Of a stretch of 64,000 bases of DNA, positions 22,668 to 34,292 are shown piece by piece. The stretch is from positions 1,841,716-1,905,715 of the forward strand of contig JAJEKV010000132.1 of NCBI GenBank assembly GCA_021234155.1, given 5' to 3'. This DNA is from Isoetes taiwanensis. Its lineage: Eukaryota; Streptophyta; Lycopodiopsida; Isoetales; Isoetaceae. The notes below the pieces were generated by a model. That model was not told the origin of the DNA and ran no database searches. It worked only from the letters and a program-made list of their open reading frames with translations. Position numbers and translations under genes: made by a program. Numbering within the stretch: position 1 is the stretch's first letter; each line of letters begins with the position of its first letter.

Positions 22668-25600
22668 TCCTATTGTTTAAGTTTGGTTTTTCCGATGTCC
22701 CAAAAACTTTTTGGATTTTTTGTCCAGGTTGGTTTGCCTAAGGTTTGGGGTTTTTTTGTCGCCGGCAAACTTTCCCGACCAACCAAAAATCTTTTAACAA
22801 AAAAAAGGGTTTCGATGGGGTATGATTTTGGAGGACGTTTCTATTTTTGGATTCGATTGCTCTTTCTTCAGCAGTCGAGAGATGGATCGAAATTGTGACA
22901 GGTTGTACCTGCATGCGAATTCGGCATCCGGCATCCAGGGAGCTTTATTTTCACCGCTTCTTTAAGATAACCAACAATGTGTTCTAATCTTTGGCACCAT
23001 CCCGTCTCTTACAGATTTACTGGTATTTTTGGTTTTGTGACAGAGAATAGAGCCATCCGGCAGGCATGACAAAGCTGAGCTTTAGGTATGACATTAGGAT
23101 TTCTTTCCCCAAATCGTCTCTCTTTTTTTTGTCTTTGCTTTCAGATTTGGGTTCGGTTGCTAGCTCCATAGCAGGGCTGGATCTTCAGCTTTAGCTAAAT
23201 TTTTTTGGATGATGTCTTGGCCGTATATTTCTTGCCTTTGTTCAAACTCGAAGTCTCAATATGTTTGCCATCAGGATTCCGGATTTTTGCCAGGCATTTT
23301 TCTTAAAAGTCATTCTTGGATTTTTATTTGAGGTAAAACTTGATAAGGGTGAAGCTGCAATTCGTCTCTGATGCATCTACTCCAGGTGGACCTGTATGCA
23401 TGCCAGTGTAAAATATCAGTTTCAAGGGCATTTTTAGCTGAAGAGCCACTAAACCGTGGTTATCACCCTAAGGATCTCACGCTTTTAGCAGCAAGAATTG
23501 CATAAAGCTGTTATGTTCAATCTTGATTGGTTTATAATATGTTTCCATGTACCTTCTGCATTTACTTCTTGGATGCAGGATAACACCTATTGCAGGATGT
23601 TTTCTATTCTATTCTATTCTTGAAGGTTCAAGATTTTTAGTCAAAATTAGAATGTTTAAGAGTTGTTTTATTTAAGAGTTGTTTGAAGCATCCAGTTCCT
23701 GACTATTTTTCCGTGCAAATGCTTCAGGCATATAACATATGTTGTTCTGGTTATTGCAGCATTTTGTTAGTGGATGCTTCATCGAATAAATTTAAAGGGT
23801 TTTTATCGGCATTCTCACCATCTGCAGTAAGTATTCTATGTCTTGGTTTCTTTATTTGAAAGTTACAATCACGAAGGAAACTTGGTTCCTTTGCATTCAT
23901 CCACTTCTCTGCTAGATTTGGCCTCCAACTTGCCGTTTGCTTTGATGCTTTCCATTTACTATTCTGTAAGCAAGAAAAGAAACAGATCAAGAAGCTTATA
24001 TTCTTTAGCATGCTTAGATAACATGCTAAGGAGATCCTTTTATATTCAGTTAGGATGTTCGCCGGATGGAAATCAAATTGCAGGATAATATGCTCATTTA
24101 TCTTACTCTAGATTGATGCAGGTGTCAGTATATTTAGCTTGCCTCTGGTTGTTTTTCAAGATCACAAAGGGAAGAACATAGAATGCTTGGAATGCTTGGA
24201 TCAGTAGATACATTAGGCTTCTTTGGGCCATTTACAAGCTTTTTTTTTAAGCCACATTTGATGATTATGGCACCTTTTTCCTGTTTGATGCAATTACTTT
24301 CAATAAATAGATTGAAATCAGATGTTCTTTAAAGGCATAGGTTGTGCCTGCTTATTATCAGGTATTGTTGAATCTCTACCTAATAGTGCCTAGGATGTTG
24401 CGTGGAAGCTTGATCTATAGTGACATCTGTACAAATGTTATCTCTGCAGTCTTCTAGAGGTTATTGCAGGAAAAAAATTAGATATCCAGTGTCTTCATCA
24501 TTCCCTTTAGGGTTTTATAGCTTCTGCACATTAAATTATATTCTGTAGTTTGAAGTTTTGTTGAATTTGGTGGCAGATTCACACATCTATTTGATGCTTA
24601 TGCATGTTTGTGTCATGTACATCATCATATCTATCAGCTGGGCTTTATAATATACCTAAAATTCTTATTTAGATCAAAACTTTGTTATTTAGAAGTCCAT
24701 TTCTCATTATATTCTTGCAGCAAGCGTCAACAGCTTTTGGGTTTAAAAACTGGCATGGGATAGATTTGTCTCTGTCTAAATTCATTTGCTTTATCTTCAC
24801 GATATCCTGCATGAAAGAAAGCAAGATTTGGATCATTCCATTTATGGGTTTGCACGTGAAAACAGAAGGAAGCCGCTCATGTACAGGGATAACAAAGCAT
24901 AAGTACTTCATGGAGCGAAAATGCAACTGTGCAGTAGAGGTACGTTTCTATTATCCCTCTTCATATGCCAAAGTGCACATCAGGACCTCATCATTCAAAA
25001 GGACAACATAAAAGGCCAGTTCTTTCTTCATCTTTGTCATACGAAATTAGAGGTATTTTAATGCCTCTAATTCAACTATGAGTAGCTTCTAGGCAGCGTA
25101 TTAAGAAACAGTGTCCTTTTGTAATAAGAAACAATATCCTTTTGTAATTCTTTCAGCTAGCTATCGTAATTTATCGAATCTAAGGTATGTTGGACCCTAG
25201 GTCTAATTCCACAAGTCGTCTTTTGTTTTTAATAATAAATTCTTATTAGTCAATCTTCCTTTTGGTTTATGCATATTTTGTTTGTTTCTCACTAGAACAG
25301 AAGTTATAGCAACATGGGCTGTGAGATTTGGCAGTGAAGAGCATGCCTATAGCACTGATCAGGTTTTAACATTTTTTCTATATAAAAAACATTGATTATC
25401 TTTTTCCTAATTGTCCTTGCAGTTTTGCATGAATCCGAAGGACCTACTCCGTATCCTCAATTCCAGCATTCTTCACTGCCAACAACATGCCAACAACAGT
25501 AAGATAATTTCATCAATCTTTGACTCTAATGAATGTGGACAAAGGGTACCTCAAAGGAGTACATTTGGTTGTGATGCTTTGTATAAAGCACAATGTGAGG

Positions 25601-26405
25601 AGGATGTTGTGTCGAAGGACATGTCACACAAGCACCCTCCTGTTGTTGTCCACTTCAAAATAGTACCTAAAGTCTATTTAATAATTTCGTTGATAGCACT
25701 CACAATGATCTGTGTGTTGTTTGTGTGTGATAATAACATAATGTGGATAAAAGTTAAAAGTCCACAACTTAGGTTGGGGTGACTAAACTACTTTATTGTC
25801 ATGAGAATCTCATTTTTCAAAAACTTTGTTTATACCAGACACCAACCACTTGAGGTAGACTTCATTTTTCAAAAACTTTGTTTATACCAGACACCAACCA
25901 CTTGAGGTAGACTTCGAATACAATCCTTTATAAGAGGATCGTTTATATCATACACTTAAGTAGACTTCAAAGCAACCCCTTTAGATATCTGAGAAGGTAC
26001 AAATATGACTTTTTGTCAAATCTCACCATCAAATTAATCCAATGTTAATAGTCAACACATTTTAAAGGACTGAACATGGTTAAAGCATACAACATAGTCC
26101 CTACTTCACAACCAACTACACAAATCTAAAGCATTAGGAATCCAATACAATAGAAAACATGGAAATAAAAGTGGTCTAGAAGTTGTTGAGATGAATTCGT
26201 CTTGGTAAAGACTCCACGGTTGTTTAACCTTGGCTACTGAAGTGTGCCACAAGGTAGGATAATTAGTTGTTCTTTCATGTTAATTGGTTCTATCCAATAT
26301 AGCAATAGTTGCTATATGCAACGGCTTTTATTTTTCCATTTCCAGACAAATAGATAGATAGATAGATAATGGCTAAAGCCCGGCAACGCCGGGCACCATA
26401 ACTAG
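22668..26405 (+). mobile_element. Non-autonomous Helitron, 3738 bp, inside the LTR
   Basis: Starts TCCTATTGTTTAAGTTTGG after A at 22667 and ends ACTAG before T at 26406, the A/T insertion rule of Helitrons. A 17-base hairpin GCCCGGCAACGCCGGGC (26378-26394) sits 11 bases before the end. The empty site CTTAGCCTATAAATACC is seen in the 3' LTR. No Rep or helicase ORF is found. The interior has short gene-like pieces with splice-like borders, for example at 24720-24940 and 25411-25660 (FCMNPKDLLRILNSS), which may be captured exons. I could not identify the donor genes. Confidence 0.93.
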
Positions 26406-27061
26406 TAAATACCTAACCCTAAACCGGAAGACACTTTTGCTCCTCCCACTCTTGAGGCTATTGTCACGCCTGAAGTTCAGAATCAAGATCCAGAAGCTGC
26501 AGCATAGCACGGTTTAGCGGCCCAAGCAGCGTGGACGTGTCAGATTCAGTTGCAGTGATCTCGAACCTTGAAAAATCGATGGAGACTCTGGGAGCAGGAG
26601 GCAATGCTTCAGGAGCAGGTATTTTGAAGCAGTTTCAGCTATAGAGATGAAGTAGAGTCATGTATTCTAGTAGAGCCTTCCTAGAATCACTATTTCACCT
26701 CATGAGCCGAATCAATGAACCCTAACTCCCTAGTTAGATTCATGTGATTAGGTTAGATCTTATTCTTATTGTTCATATATGTTATGGATATGATATGGTT
26801 GATCTCTTGTTATGCTCCTCATGTATTGGGAAGGGGGGTAGAGACCTAGCAGCCTTATGTATGATGCTTCTAGATAGACCCATAATACCTATTATATGCG
26901 GCCTATGCATAGAGCCCATAGGACTAAGGGAGTTATGGATTGACCGAGCACCGATAACGGGATCGCGATATAGATGGTGGAATAGTCCCCGCCGAAAGCA
27001 GCCATCGGGGACTTGGGGCGACTAGGCCTATGGGCGGTCACTTGCTTGGCAAGGGGGCATG

Positions 27062-30000
27062 CATTAGGGCGGATTTGGGGTCTCAAAATGGCCCATATCT
27101 TGATGCCGTAATTCCACGCCATGTTTCTCGACCAATGATGTTTGCGCATTTTTTCCAAAGTCGGTATTAGTTGGCAAGTAGAAAGAGGAGCGGGCTTACT
27201 TGGCATCCACATGGCTTAAATTTCATAGGACATGTTTGTGCATTCATTGCAACCACATTAATGGCCCGCATTTTTGAAAATCGTGATCGCGGACCAATAT
27301 AATGGCTACTTTTCCCGCCCTCATTGCACATGCCCACATGCACCAACCACCTTATCAAATTTTTGGCACCAAGATTTCCATTGTTCACATTAGCGCCGCA
27401 CGTGCATCCTCTCCTGCCGGCTCTTCATTTGGAATCCAAGTCTCCAATAGTGTAGCGTGTTTTTTGGGCGTAGAGAGTTAAGCAACAACGGGCGATGTAA
27501 CGGACAAGCAAACGTCACGTTACATGCCATGTTTTACTACCCAAATTTTCATTCTCAAGTTTTCCTACTTTTCGGCTCTTCCCATTCATCGTATTGCTCC
27601 TGCCATTCATTCTTACAATTCAAAACGGCCGATTGATTGATCGGTGGTGGAAGGATATCTATCCATAGGCTCGTGGGTGAGAATGCTATCCTTAACGAAG
27701 GGTGACTATGGAGTTACATCGCCCGGGCGACATTCATACATAATGAATAGGTAGAACTCTGGGTTCAAAATAAATGCTATGGATAGTATATTGCAAAAAA
27801 AAAAGGGAAGGGAGGGGGGAAAGGGATTTGAAGAGGAGGATATTTGCAAATTTGCACCCTCAATAATACATGGATCACACCATGCTGAAAATGCATATGC
27901 ACTTTGTAAATGTGTAGTGAGATTTGGCGTCATGTGATCCTTGCTTCTTTTTTCTTCCCTCTTCTTGATTTATATTCACCCACTGAATCACATATTTTTC
28001 TTTGGGCTATATTTATCAGATGTCGGGGATTTGAGACTAGGGAAAAGCATTACTAGCATCGTTGTTGTCTAACATATGGACATAAGAGACATGCTTTTCC
28101 AAGATATACATTCAGGGCAATGGGCATCTAGTTTTACGTTGTAAAGTTGTGGGGAGCCGAGCTTGAAAGTCGCCCCATGACCTCTTTTTAAGTTTTAATT
28201 GTGCAAGCCTCAAAGTTATGAGAATGGTGTCCTTGCAATGAAGAAATGTTTGATAAGACGTGCATCCAGGGTTGAAAAAATGAGTTACAAAATATTTGCT
28301 CCATTAGAGGTGTTTACTAAAAGCTTCAAAGGCATATTGTATAAAATGTCGCTTTCGTTAGCCTTTGGATCAGTTAACACAAAGTGTCACATATGGAAAC
28401 ATTGTTAGGTTTGATAAAATAACATAAAAATCATATTTAATAAAGCTTTCGTTGTTGGTAAAGTGTTGGCTTATTGATTAAGTGTTTGTATTTTGCTTTG
28501 GGACCCTCTTTGAAAAAGTTTAGTTCATAAAACATAATATAACTTGGAATGATACATATTTTATATGCAAATGGGAGACTATTGATGAGGGACTTGGTGT
28601 TATTATCTATTGACAACAAACAAGAAAGTGGATCACACCATGCGAATTTAGTATATTCCAACCTTTTAGCTTATACAAAAATTCGCTTGGTGTGATCTTT
28701 TTGAAAAAAGATGACTTCCTATAGTAAAATTACTTTGATTATCTTTTAATAAAAGAAATATATATGTGTTTTATTTGAAGTTAAGTATGGATATGTGACG
28801 TGCTCATTTATTGATAAAGTGTTTGCTTTTTGAAAAGGGCTAATAATTTTATGTACTACTAGAGTTGGTAAAGTATTTTAAATGCAAATAGGAAGGGGTA
28901 CTTGTGTTTAAGTTTAATTTGACAACAAGCAAGAAAGCGTATCACACCATGTGAAATGATTGTGTTCTATTTTTTTTGCATATGTATTATTTGCTTGATG
29001 TAATCCTTCTTAAAAAAAGATATGCTCTTTGAAAAGGACTAATAACTTTATGCACTTTGGGTGGTAAAGTATTAAATGAGAAGGGGTACTTGTGTTTAAT
29101 TTTAATTTGACAACAAATAAGAAAGTGGATCACACGATGCGAATTTAGTGTGTTCCATTTTTGTTGCATATGTACTATTCGCTTGGTGTGATCCTTCTTG
29201 AAAAAGAATATGCTCTTTGAAAAGGGATAATGACTTATGTACTTAAGAGTGGTAAAGCATTTTAGATACAAATAGGAATGAGTACTTGTGTTTAATTTTA
29301 ATTTGACAACAAATAAGAAAGTGGATCACACCATTAATTTAGTGTGTCCTTTTTTTTTGCATATGTATTATTCGCTTGGTGTGATCCATCTTGAAAAAAA
29401 AATAGCTTTCAAGTAAAAGGAAAGAAAGAAATATCTTATTTAAAGTGTAAAGTGTTAGTATGTAAAGTGTTGGTTTATTAAAATACTATTCGTTTACGCT
29501 AAGTTGTAAGTTCAATATTTGTGTTTCTATTTACTTTTTTTATAAAAAGGATCACACCAGTAATTTCTTATATGCAATTATCGCATGAAGATTTCAGCAT
29601 CATATGATCCTCTTTAAACAAGGATGGCTTTGACCTTCAATGTTCATAAATTTTATGAATGTTTGCATATAAGAATGTCACATATCATATTTTCTTAAAA
29701 ATGGTCATCAAATGGATAACTAGTCAAAGAGTTCTACTACTTAAAGAGTTTCAAGACTCATTTTTGCTATAATTTAAATAGCAATAGATTTTTAAAGGAA
29801 TCTATTGTGAAAAGTAGTCAAAGACTTCTTGTATTAGAGGTATCTAAACACAAACACCATAACCTTTGTACTTCAAGGATTATATAAACCCTTAGCATTG
29901 CAAAGTATAATGTCATTTATTAGCATCTTCACGGACATTTCCCCCTTCCTTATCGGAAGCGGCTCATCTCAAGGCGTATTCGATTCAGAATGCCTTCATC

Positions 30001-31098
30001 CTCTCTCAATCTCACAATATCCCGGAGGCGGAGTTACCGTCACCACAAAATCGGACTAAACTTGAAACATCCCGAAATGGCGGTTTCTTGCCACTCAACG
30101 GATCCAATGGATATAAACCGCCATACGCCCAAATGTCGACACTTTTGAGCACGCAAAAGCGCAGAACACGCCGAGGTCTAAGTTCTTATTTTTTTAGACC
30201 TCCTTTTTGCGATTGAAGACTGGAGCATATTCGTGAGTTAGTTGGATCCTTATCCACACATCATTTGGAGCTTCCATATCGCGTGGATCCCACGTGCGAG
30301 AAATGAAGGTGTACAATTTGTATGCCCCAGCACACCCGGGCTTCGTGTGAGCCGAGCGTCCGTACTAACCTCGTTTTTAAATTTGCAAGCGTCGCGTATG
30401 GAAATCGAAAAGTCCATTCTCCTACAATCCATGCTTTTTATACATTAAGCAAATTCAAATTCGAATTGTAGGGGTGGGAAGCTTGTATTGGGATGAAGTA
30501 AAGATCCGGTTATCTTTGGCCGGGTTCACATGGATGAATGACAAGGCCGGGCTTAAAACCTAGCGAACTTGGGCTGAGGCAAAAAAATTCAGCCCGTTTT
30601 GGAAAATCAGCCCTCGTAAGATCCAACTTGCGTAGGCTGATGCGGCGCTAAATTTTTAATCGATCTTGACTCACTTGAGAACTTCGGTGGAGGGCCTAAA
30701 CTTCTCCATATGAACCACCCATAAAATTAGCCGCCGCAGCGCCTCGAAATGAAAGTCTGATCAAAGCTTCAACCTACACATTCAAATTTTGAAATGTGGA
30801 AGGCGGGAAGCTTGTATGGCCATGGCCTCTAAATGAAAAAGCGCAAGAATCGGTGACACGCACGCTTGGTATCTGACAAACCAAGAGACACGTGTTGCAT
30901 CAGTCTGTCTGACAACCAACAGAATTAAATACATATGGCGCCATGAATGCGCGATCCCCCTTATTCCGGGAGAATATTCCAAGTAAATCTGTAATGATGA
31001 GATTTTGGTATCCTAGGTGGCATGGGAAAAAAGGAGCGGAAATATGACATGGAATGGCTGATAGGAGGCCATTTTGAGACCCCAAATCCGCCCTAATG
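27062..31098. mobile_element. 4.0-kb terminal-inverted-repeat element inside the LTR
   Basis: The left end CATTAGGGCGGATTTGGGGT continues into CTCAAAATGGCC and is repeated perfectly, inverted, at the right end, a 32-bp TIR. Removing 27062-31098 restores the LTR exactly (GGGGCATG then GGTTTGTC; 3' LTR GGGGCATGGGTTCGTC), so no target duplication is left. The interior holds an array of hairpin modules (next entry) and no recognisable transposase. Superfamily is unassigned: CACTA, Mutator-like and PIF lineages all have features that fit poorly. Confidence 0.85.
27867..29612. repeat. Array of GGATCACACCA hairpin modules
   Basis: Modules begin GGATCACACCATGCGAAT and end ATTCGCTTGGTGTGATCC, so each folds on itself. 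Clear ones lie at about 28630-28697, 28940-29006, 29128-29194 and 29323-29387. Weaker forms are at 27869-27942 and 29550-29612. The last three clear modules are spaced by about 190 bp, and their spacers share GACAACAA-type and TGGTAAAG blocks. They may be transposase-binding subterminal repeats of the host element. Confidence 0.75.
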
Positions 31099-31116
31099 GG
31101 TTTGTCACCCCCTGGA

Positions 31117-33567
31117 TGTAACGGTCCTGGCCACCTAATGGGTCAATATACCTATTTATATATGTATATACATATTAATGGCATATATGCAGCATGATAT
31201 TAGGGTTTTGTCTCTTTGAAGAAAGGATTGTTGCAGAGCATGAAGGTAGGGAGCAATTCTGGGCAGTTTTGGAGCCCGAAATTTGAAGCATCATATCTCG
31301 GCAACCCGAGATCCTTTTCAGGTGATTTTTCTTTTGTTGGAAAGGTCTTTAAGTAAGATTTCCGGAATGGTCTGATCAAGCCAAAACTCATCCGTATGCA
31401 AAAGTTATGACAGAAATAGTGATCTTTGAGTCAGGAATTGACTGCACTATGCCTATTCTTCGCAGTTTGCTTCTTGGAGCTAGAAGACGATCTTTGGAGG
31501 CGCCAATCAATTACAAAGGGGTCCAGAGGTCTATGTGGAAAGAAATTATCAGGTGGGGTTTTGCTTTTGATCAATTGAGGTGTGCTATGAGCTGCCATGA
31601 TTAGTCTGCACATGATTTTTGCATGCAAATATGATAGATTATGAATTTGTTGGAGACTCATAAGGCTAGAGAAGAAAATCAATGATTGGAAACATCTGTG
31701 CAAAAGGCTGATTTTAAGTCAAGAATGGCTGAATATTACATGAAGAACACCGATTCAACATGGAAACTTTAAAAAAGGCGAGAATTAGATTGGATCTGGG
31801 TGGCACCGAGCTCTCCAACGCCATTTTGTGTTCATGTTATGTTTTTGTCATTTTGGTTTTGTGCTTTATTTTGTTGGTCTTGTATTTCTTTGCCTTTCTC
31901 AATTTATTTGCATGTCCTAGTATGAAGCTAAGTCCTCATAGATGGAATTGGGTTGCATTCGAGCTTAGCAAAGTGAGAGGAGATCGGACATGAAGATTTG
32001 AAAGAGAATAATCATAATAGTAAGAATATGCATTGTTTGATAATTGTCTAACTATGGTAAAATTCTAAGGTTTGGGATAAAGTATCTTTCTTAGCTCATG
32101 GAGATGGGGCTAATCTTTGAAGTAGCCTATACGGATGTAGAGCGTCAGCGACCCCTCGGCATCAAGGATTTCAGCATCAAGTTCGCATGTGGATCTTGAA
32201 ATAGGAATAAGCGGTCATCTGACATCAAGGATTATTGAGATTGAGACGGGTCCACATTGGTACAAGGAGAGCCATGTGAAGGTTGGGGGTTTCTGAATGT
32301 GACTATAGCATGAAGTACATCTAGTCTGAGTGCGTAACTGTAAGTTTTCAAGTTGTTGCATTGTATTTTATCAAGAGCATCATAGCTAATGGATTCAAAG
32401 TATAAACGTTATGGAACGTTGTATTCCTCATGGGAAGATGGTTTCGAGGTAAGTTTTGCATTATAGAAGATGTTAGTATCTTTCCTTGATCAGTAACGTA
32501 TATAGATATTGAAGCTACATCAATGACAGTCAGGCTTGTAACTTCCTCCACATGTTTGTATTGTGATCATGATCTTCACCAATGAGTTAGCTACTTCGGC
32601 ATGGTTAGGTTGTATGGGCAACCTCGACAAGGGCTAAGAGTATGATCTAGGCACATGTTTAATAAATATTGTAATGAACTTCACATGTCATGGTCTTTGC
32701 ATTGTTCCACTGTTGTCTTGGTATTTGTTATGTATTTGGAACCTCCGGGGTCGGACTTCTAGGTTCGGTGGCCTAGGTTGCTCTGGCATGCTCATGTTCA
32801 TCTGTGATTCTCTGTGGTTCTTGTGCTCTGTGACACCGGGCGTAGTTCTCCCTGATCAGGATGCTATGTCAACTCTTGTGACTCCATGGTAAGAGGTCCT
32901 CCAGTGCCAGACGTGGGCTGAGAGGGTATGCGCATACGAGGTTCACCCCACCACCTGCTACAGGGCTTGGAATGTAAGCTGGCTGGGCAACATGCTGCTA
33001 ACGGGGCCGGTATGTAGGCTGGCTGAGCTACCCATTGTCCCGGAGTTTGTTTATGATGGTTTGGTACTCTGGTTATGTTCTTTGCTCTTGATGTTTATGA
33101 TGTTTTCTTTATTGTCATAGTCTAGCGTTGCACCATAGGTTCTTATGTCTTTGAATTGTTATGTTTGCTATCCAAGATTCCAGAGTATTTCCATGCATGC
33201 AGAGGCAGCCAGGGATCCCCACTTAGTCACGAGGACTAACCCCAGTGAGTGCATGTGCAGTGAAAGAGCAAGGCGATGGCACCAGTAGTGGTTGTGGCTC
33301 ATGGATGGGCTTAGAAGCTTCTAGGATTGAGTTGCTAACATGGATGTCAGAACCATTGAGAATATGGATTCTTTGGATGTTAATGTTATCCGATTATATT
33401 GAGATATCAAGTATTTGCTCATTGAGTTTTGAGTGTGCAATTTAGGCGGCAAGAGGAAGATTCAATTCTTCACCATATTCAATTGTTTGTCATACCAACC
33501 TAGAATTAGCGTAGTATTGACAAGATCCCGAAGTTGCCTAGAGGGTCAACTCCTACAGCTCGCCACA
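31117..33567 (+). mobile_element. Solo LTR of another retrotransposon family, 2451 bp
   Basis: Starts TGTAACGGTCCTGG and ends CAGCTCGCCACA, with TG and CA ends. The flanks CTGGA (31112-31116) and TTGGA (33568-33572) form a 5-bp target duplication with one mismatch. The insert is absent from the 3' LTR at the matching point. No internal domain, PBS or second LTR copy is present, so it is best read as a solo LTR. The strand is assumed from the TGTAACGG start and not proven. Confidence 0.75.
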
Positions 33568-34278
33568 TTGGATCAACGGTGTAAGCTCGATCCCCGGAAG
33601 AGCCGCAGTGTCTACCGGTTCTTGCTTTGGGGGTTTAAAGACGGAACAGGCGCGGTGTCACCACGATCCTCTAGTCGCCCATCGAAGTCACCGGTGATTT
33701 CCGTGAAGGGAAGATGTAACCCGACCTTTGCCCTCATCGGACCCGGGGAGATGCAACACGGAGTAGTCTCTTCGGTGATCCCAAGAGATTGGCGAGATCC
33801 CAGCTACTGATTCACGCCATAGCTCGATTTAGCCCTTCCGCAAAGTATGCATGTGGAGGGGCGGATGGAGTGGTCAACCCTTAGCCATTGTCTTATAGCC
33901 AGCCCCGCCATTGTTTATACTTCGCGTCAGTATCTATCTTGAGACCTTTCCCCATGAGTCAGAGCTTGGGTAGAAGCTTTCCTGTTTTATGGTATATTGA
34001 TCCTTCCGACGATGCTATGGATGGATGGATTGAGCTACCCTTCGAGATAGACGTATTATTATTGTTGTTAGTTGCTAGTACCGACATTTAGCTTTATATG
34101 CTTCCGCCGATGTTAGGAGCCCATAGGGGACGGCAGCTGAGACACCTCCGCGGTCCCTCATCGTTTCCGCCATCCCGTAGCGGGATAGATGGAGGGCCCA
34201 TCCAGTAGACGACACTGGGTGGGGGATTTTCCGTGGAGTATACGGCAGATGCCGTATATTGTGCGGGGAGCGTCACAA

Positions 34279-34292
34279 TGGTATCAGAGCCA
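34279..34292 (+). other. Primer binding site, initiator tRNA-Met
   Basis: TGGTATCAGAGCC, one base after the LTR end CGTCACA, is the complement of the 3' end of plant initiator tRNA-Met and continues with a matching A. This fixes the 5' LTR end and the element's orientation. Confidence 0.92.

Larger units (their letters stand above)
22434..34277 (+). repeat. 5' LTR, split by three insertions
   Basis: Pieces 22434-22667, 26406-27061, 31099-31116 and 33573-34277 join end to end against the 3' LTR. The junctions are CTTAGCCTA then TAAATACC, GGGGCATG then GGTTTGTC, and CACCCCCTGGA then TCAACGG. In the first 234 bp only about seven substitutions and one 6-bp indel separate it from the 3' copy. The last piece is more diverged and indel-rich. 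The transcription start probably lies downstream of the CTATAAATACC box, which the Helitron splits in this copy. Confidence 0.9.

Noticed and set aside
24682-25782. Helitron interior as a RAD9-like checkpoint gene
   Set aside because: FCMNPKDLLRILNSS is faintly similar to one RAD9 segment, but the neighbouring pieces do not support it; left unidentified.
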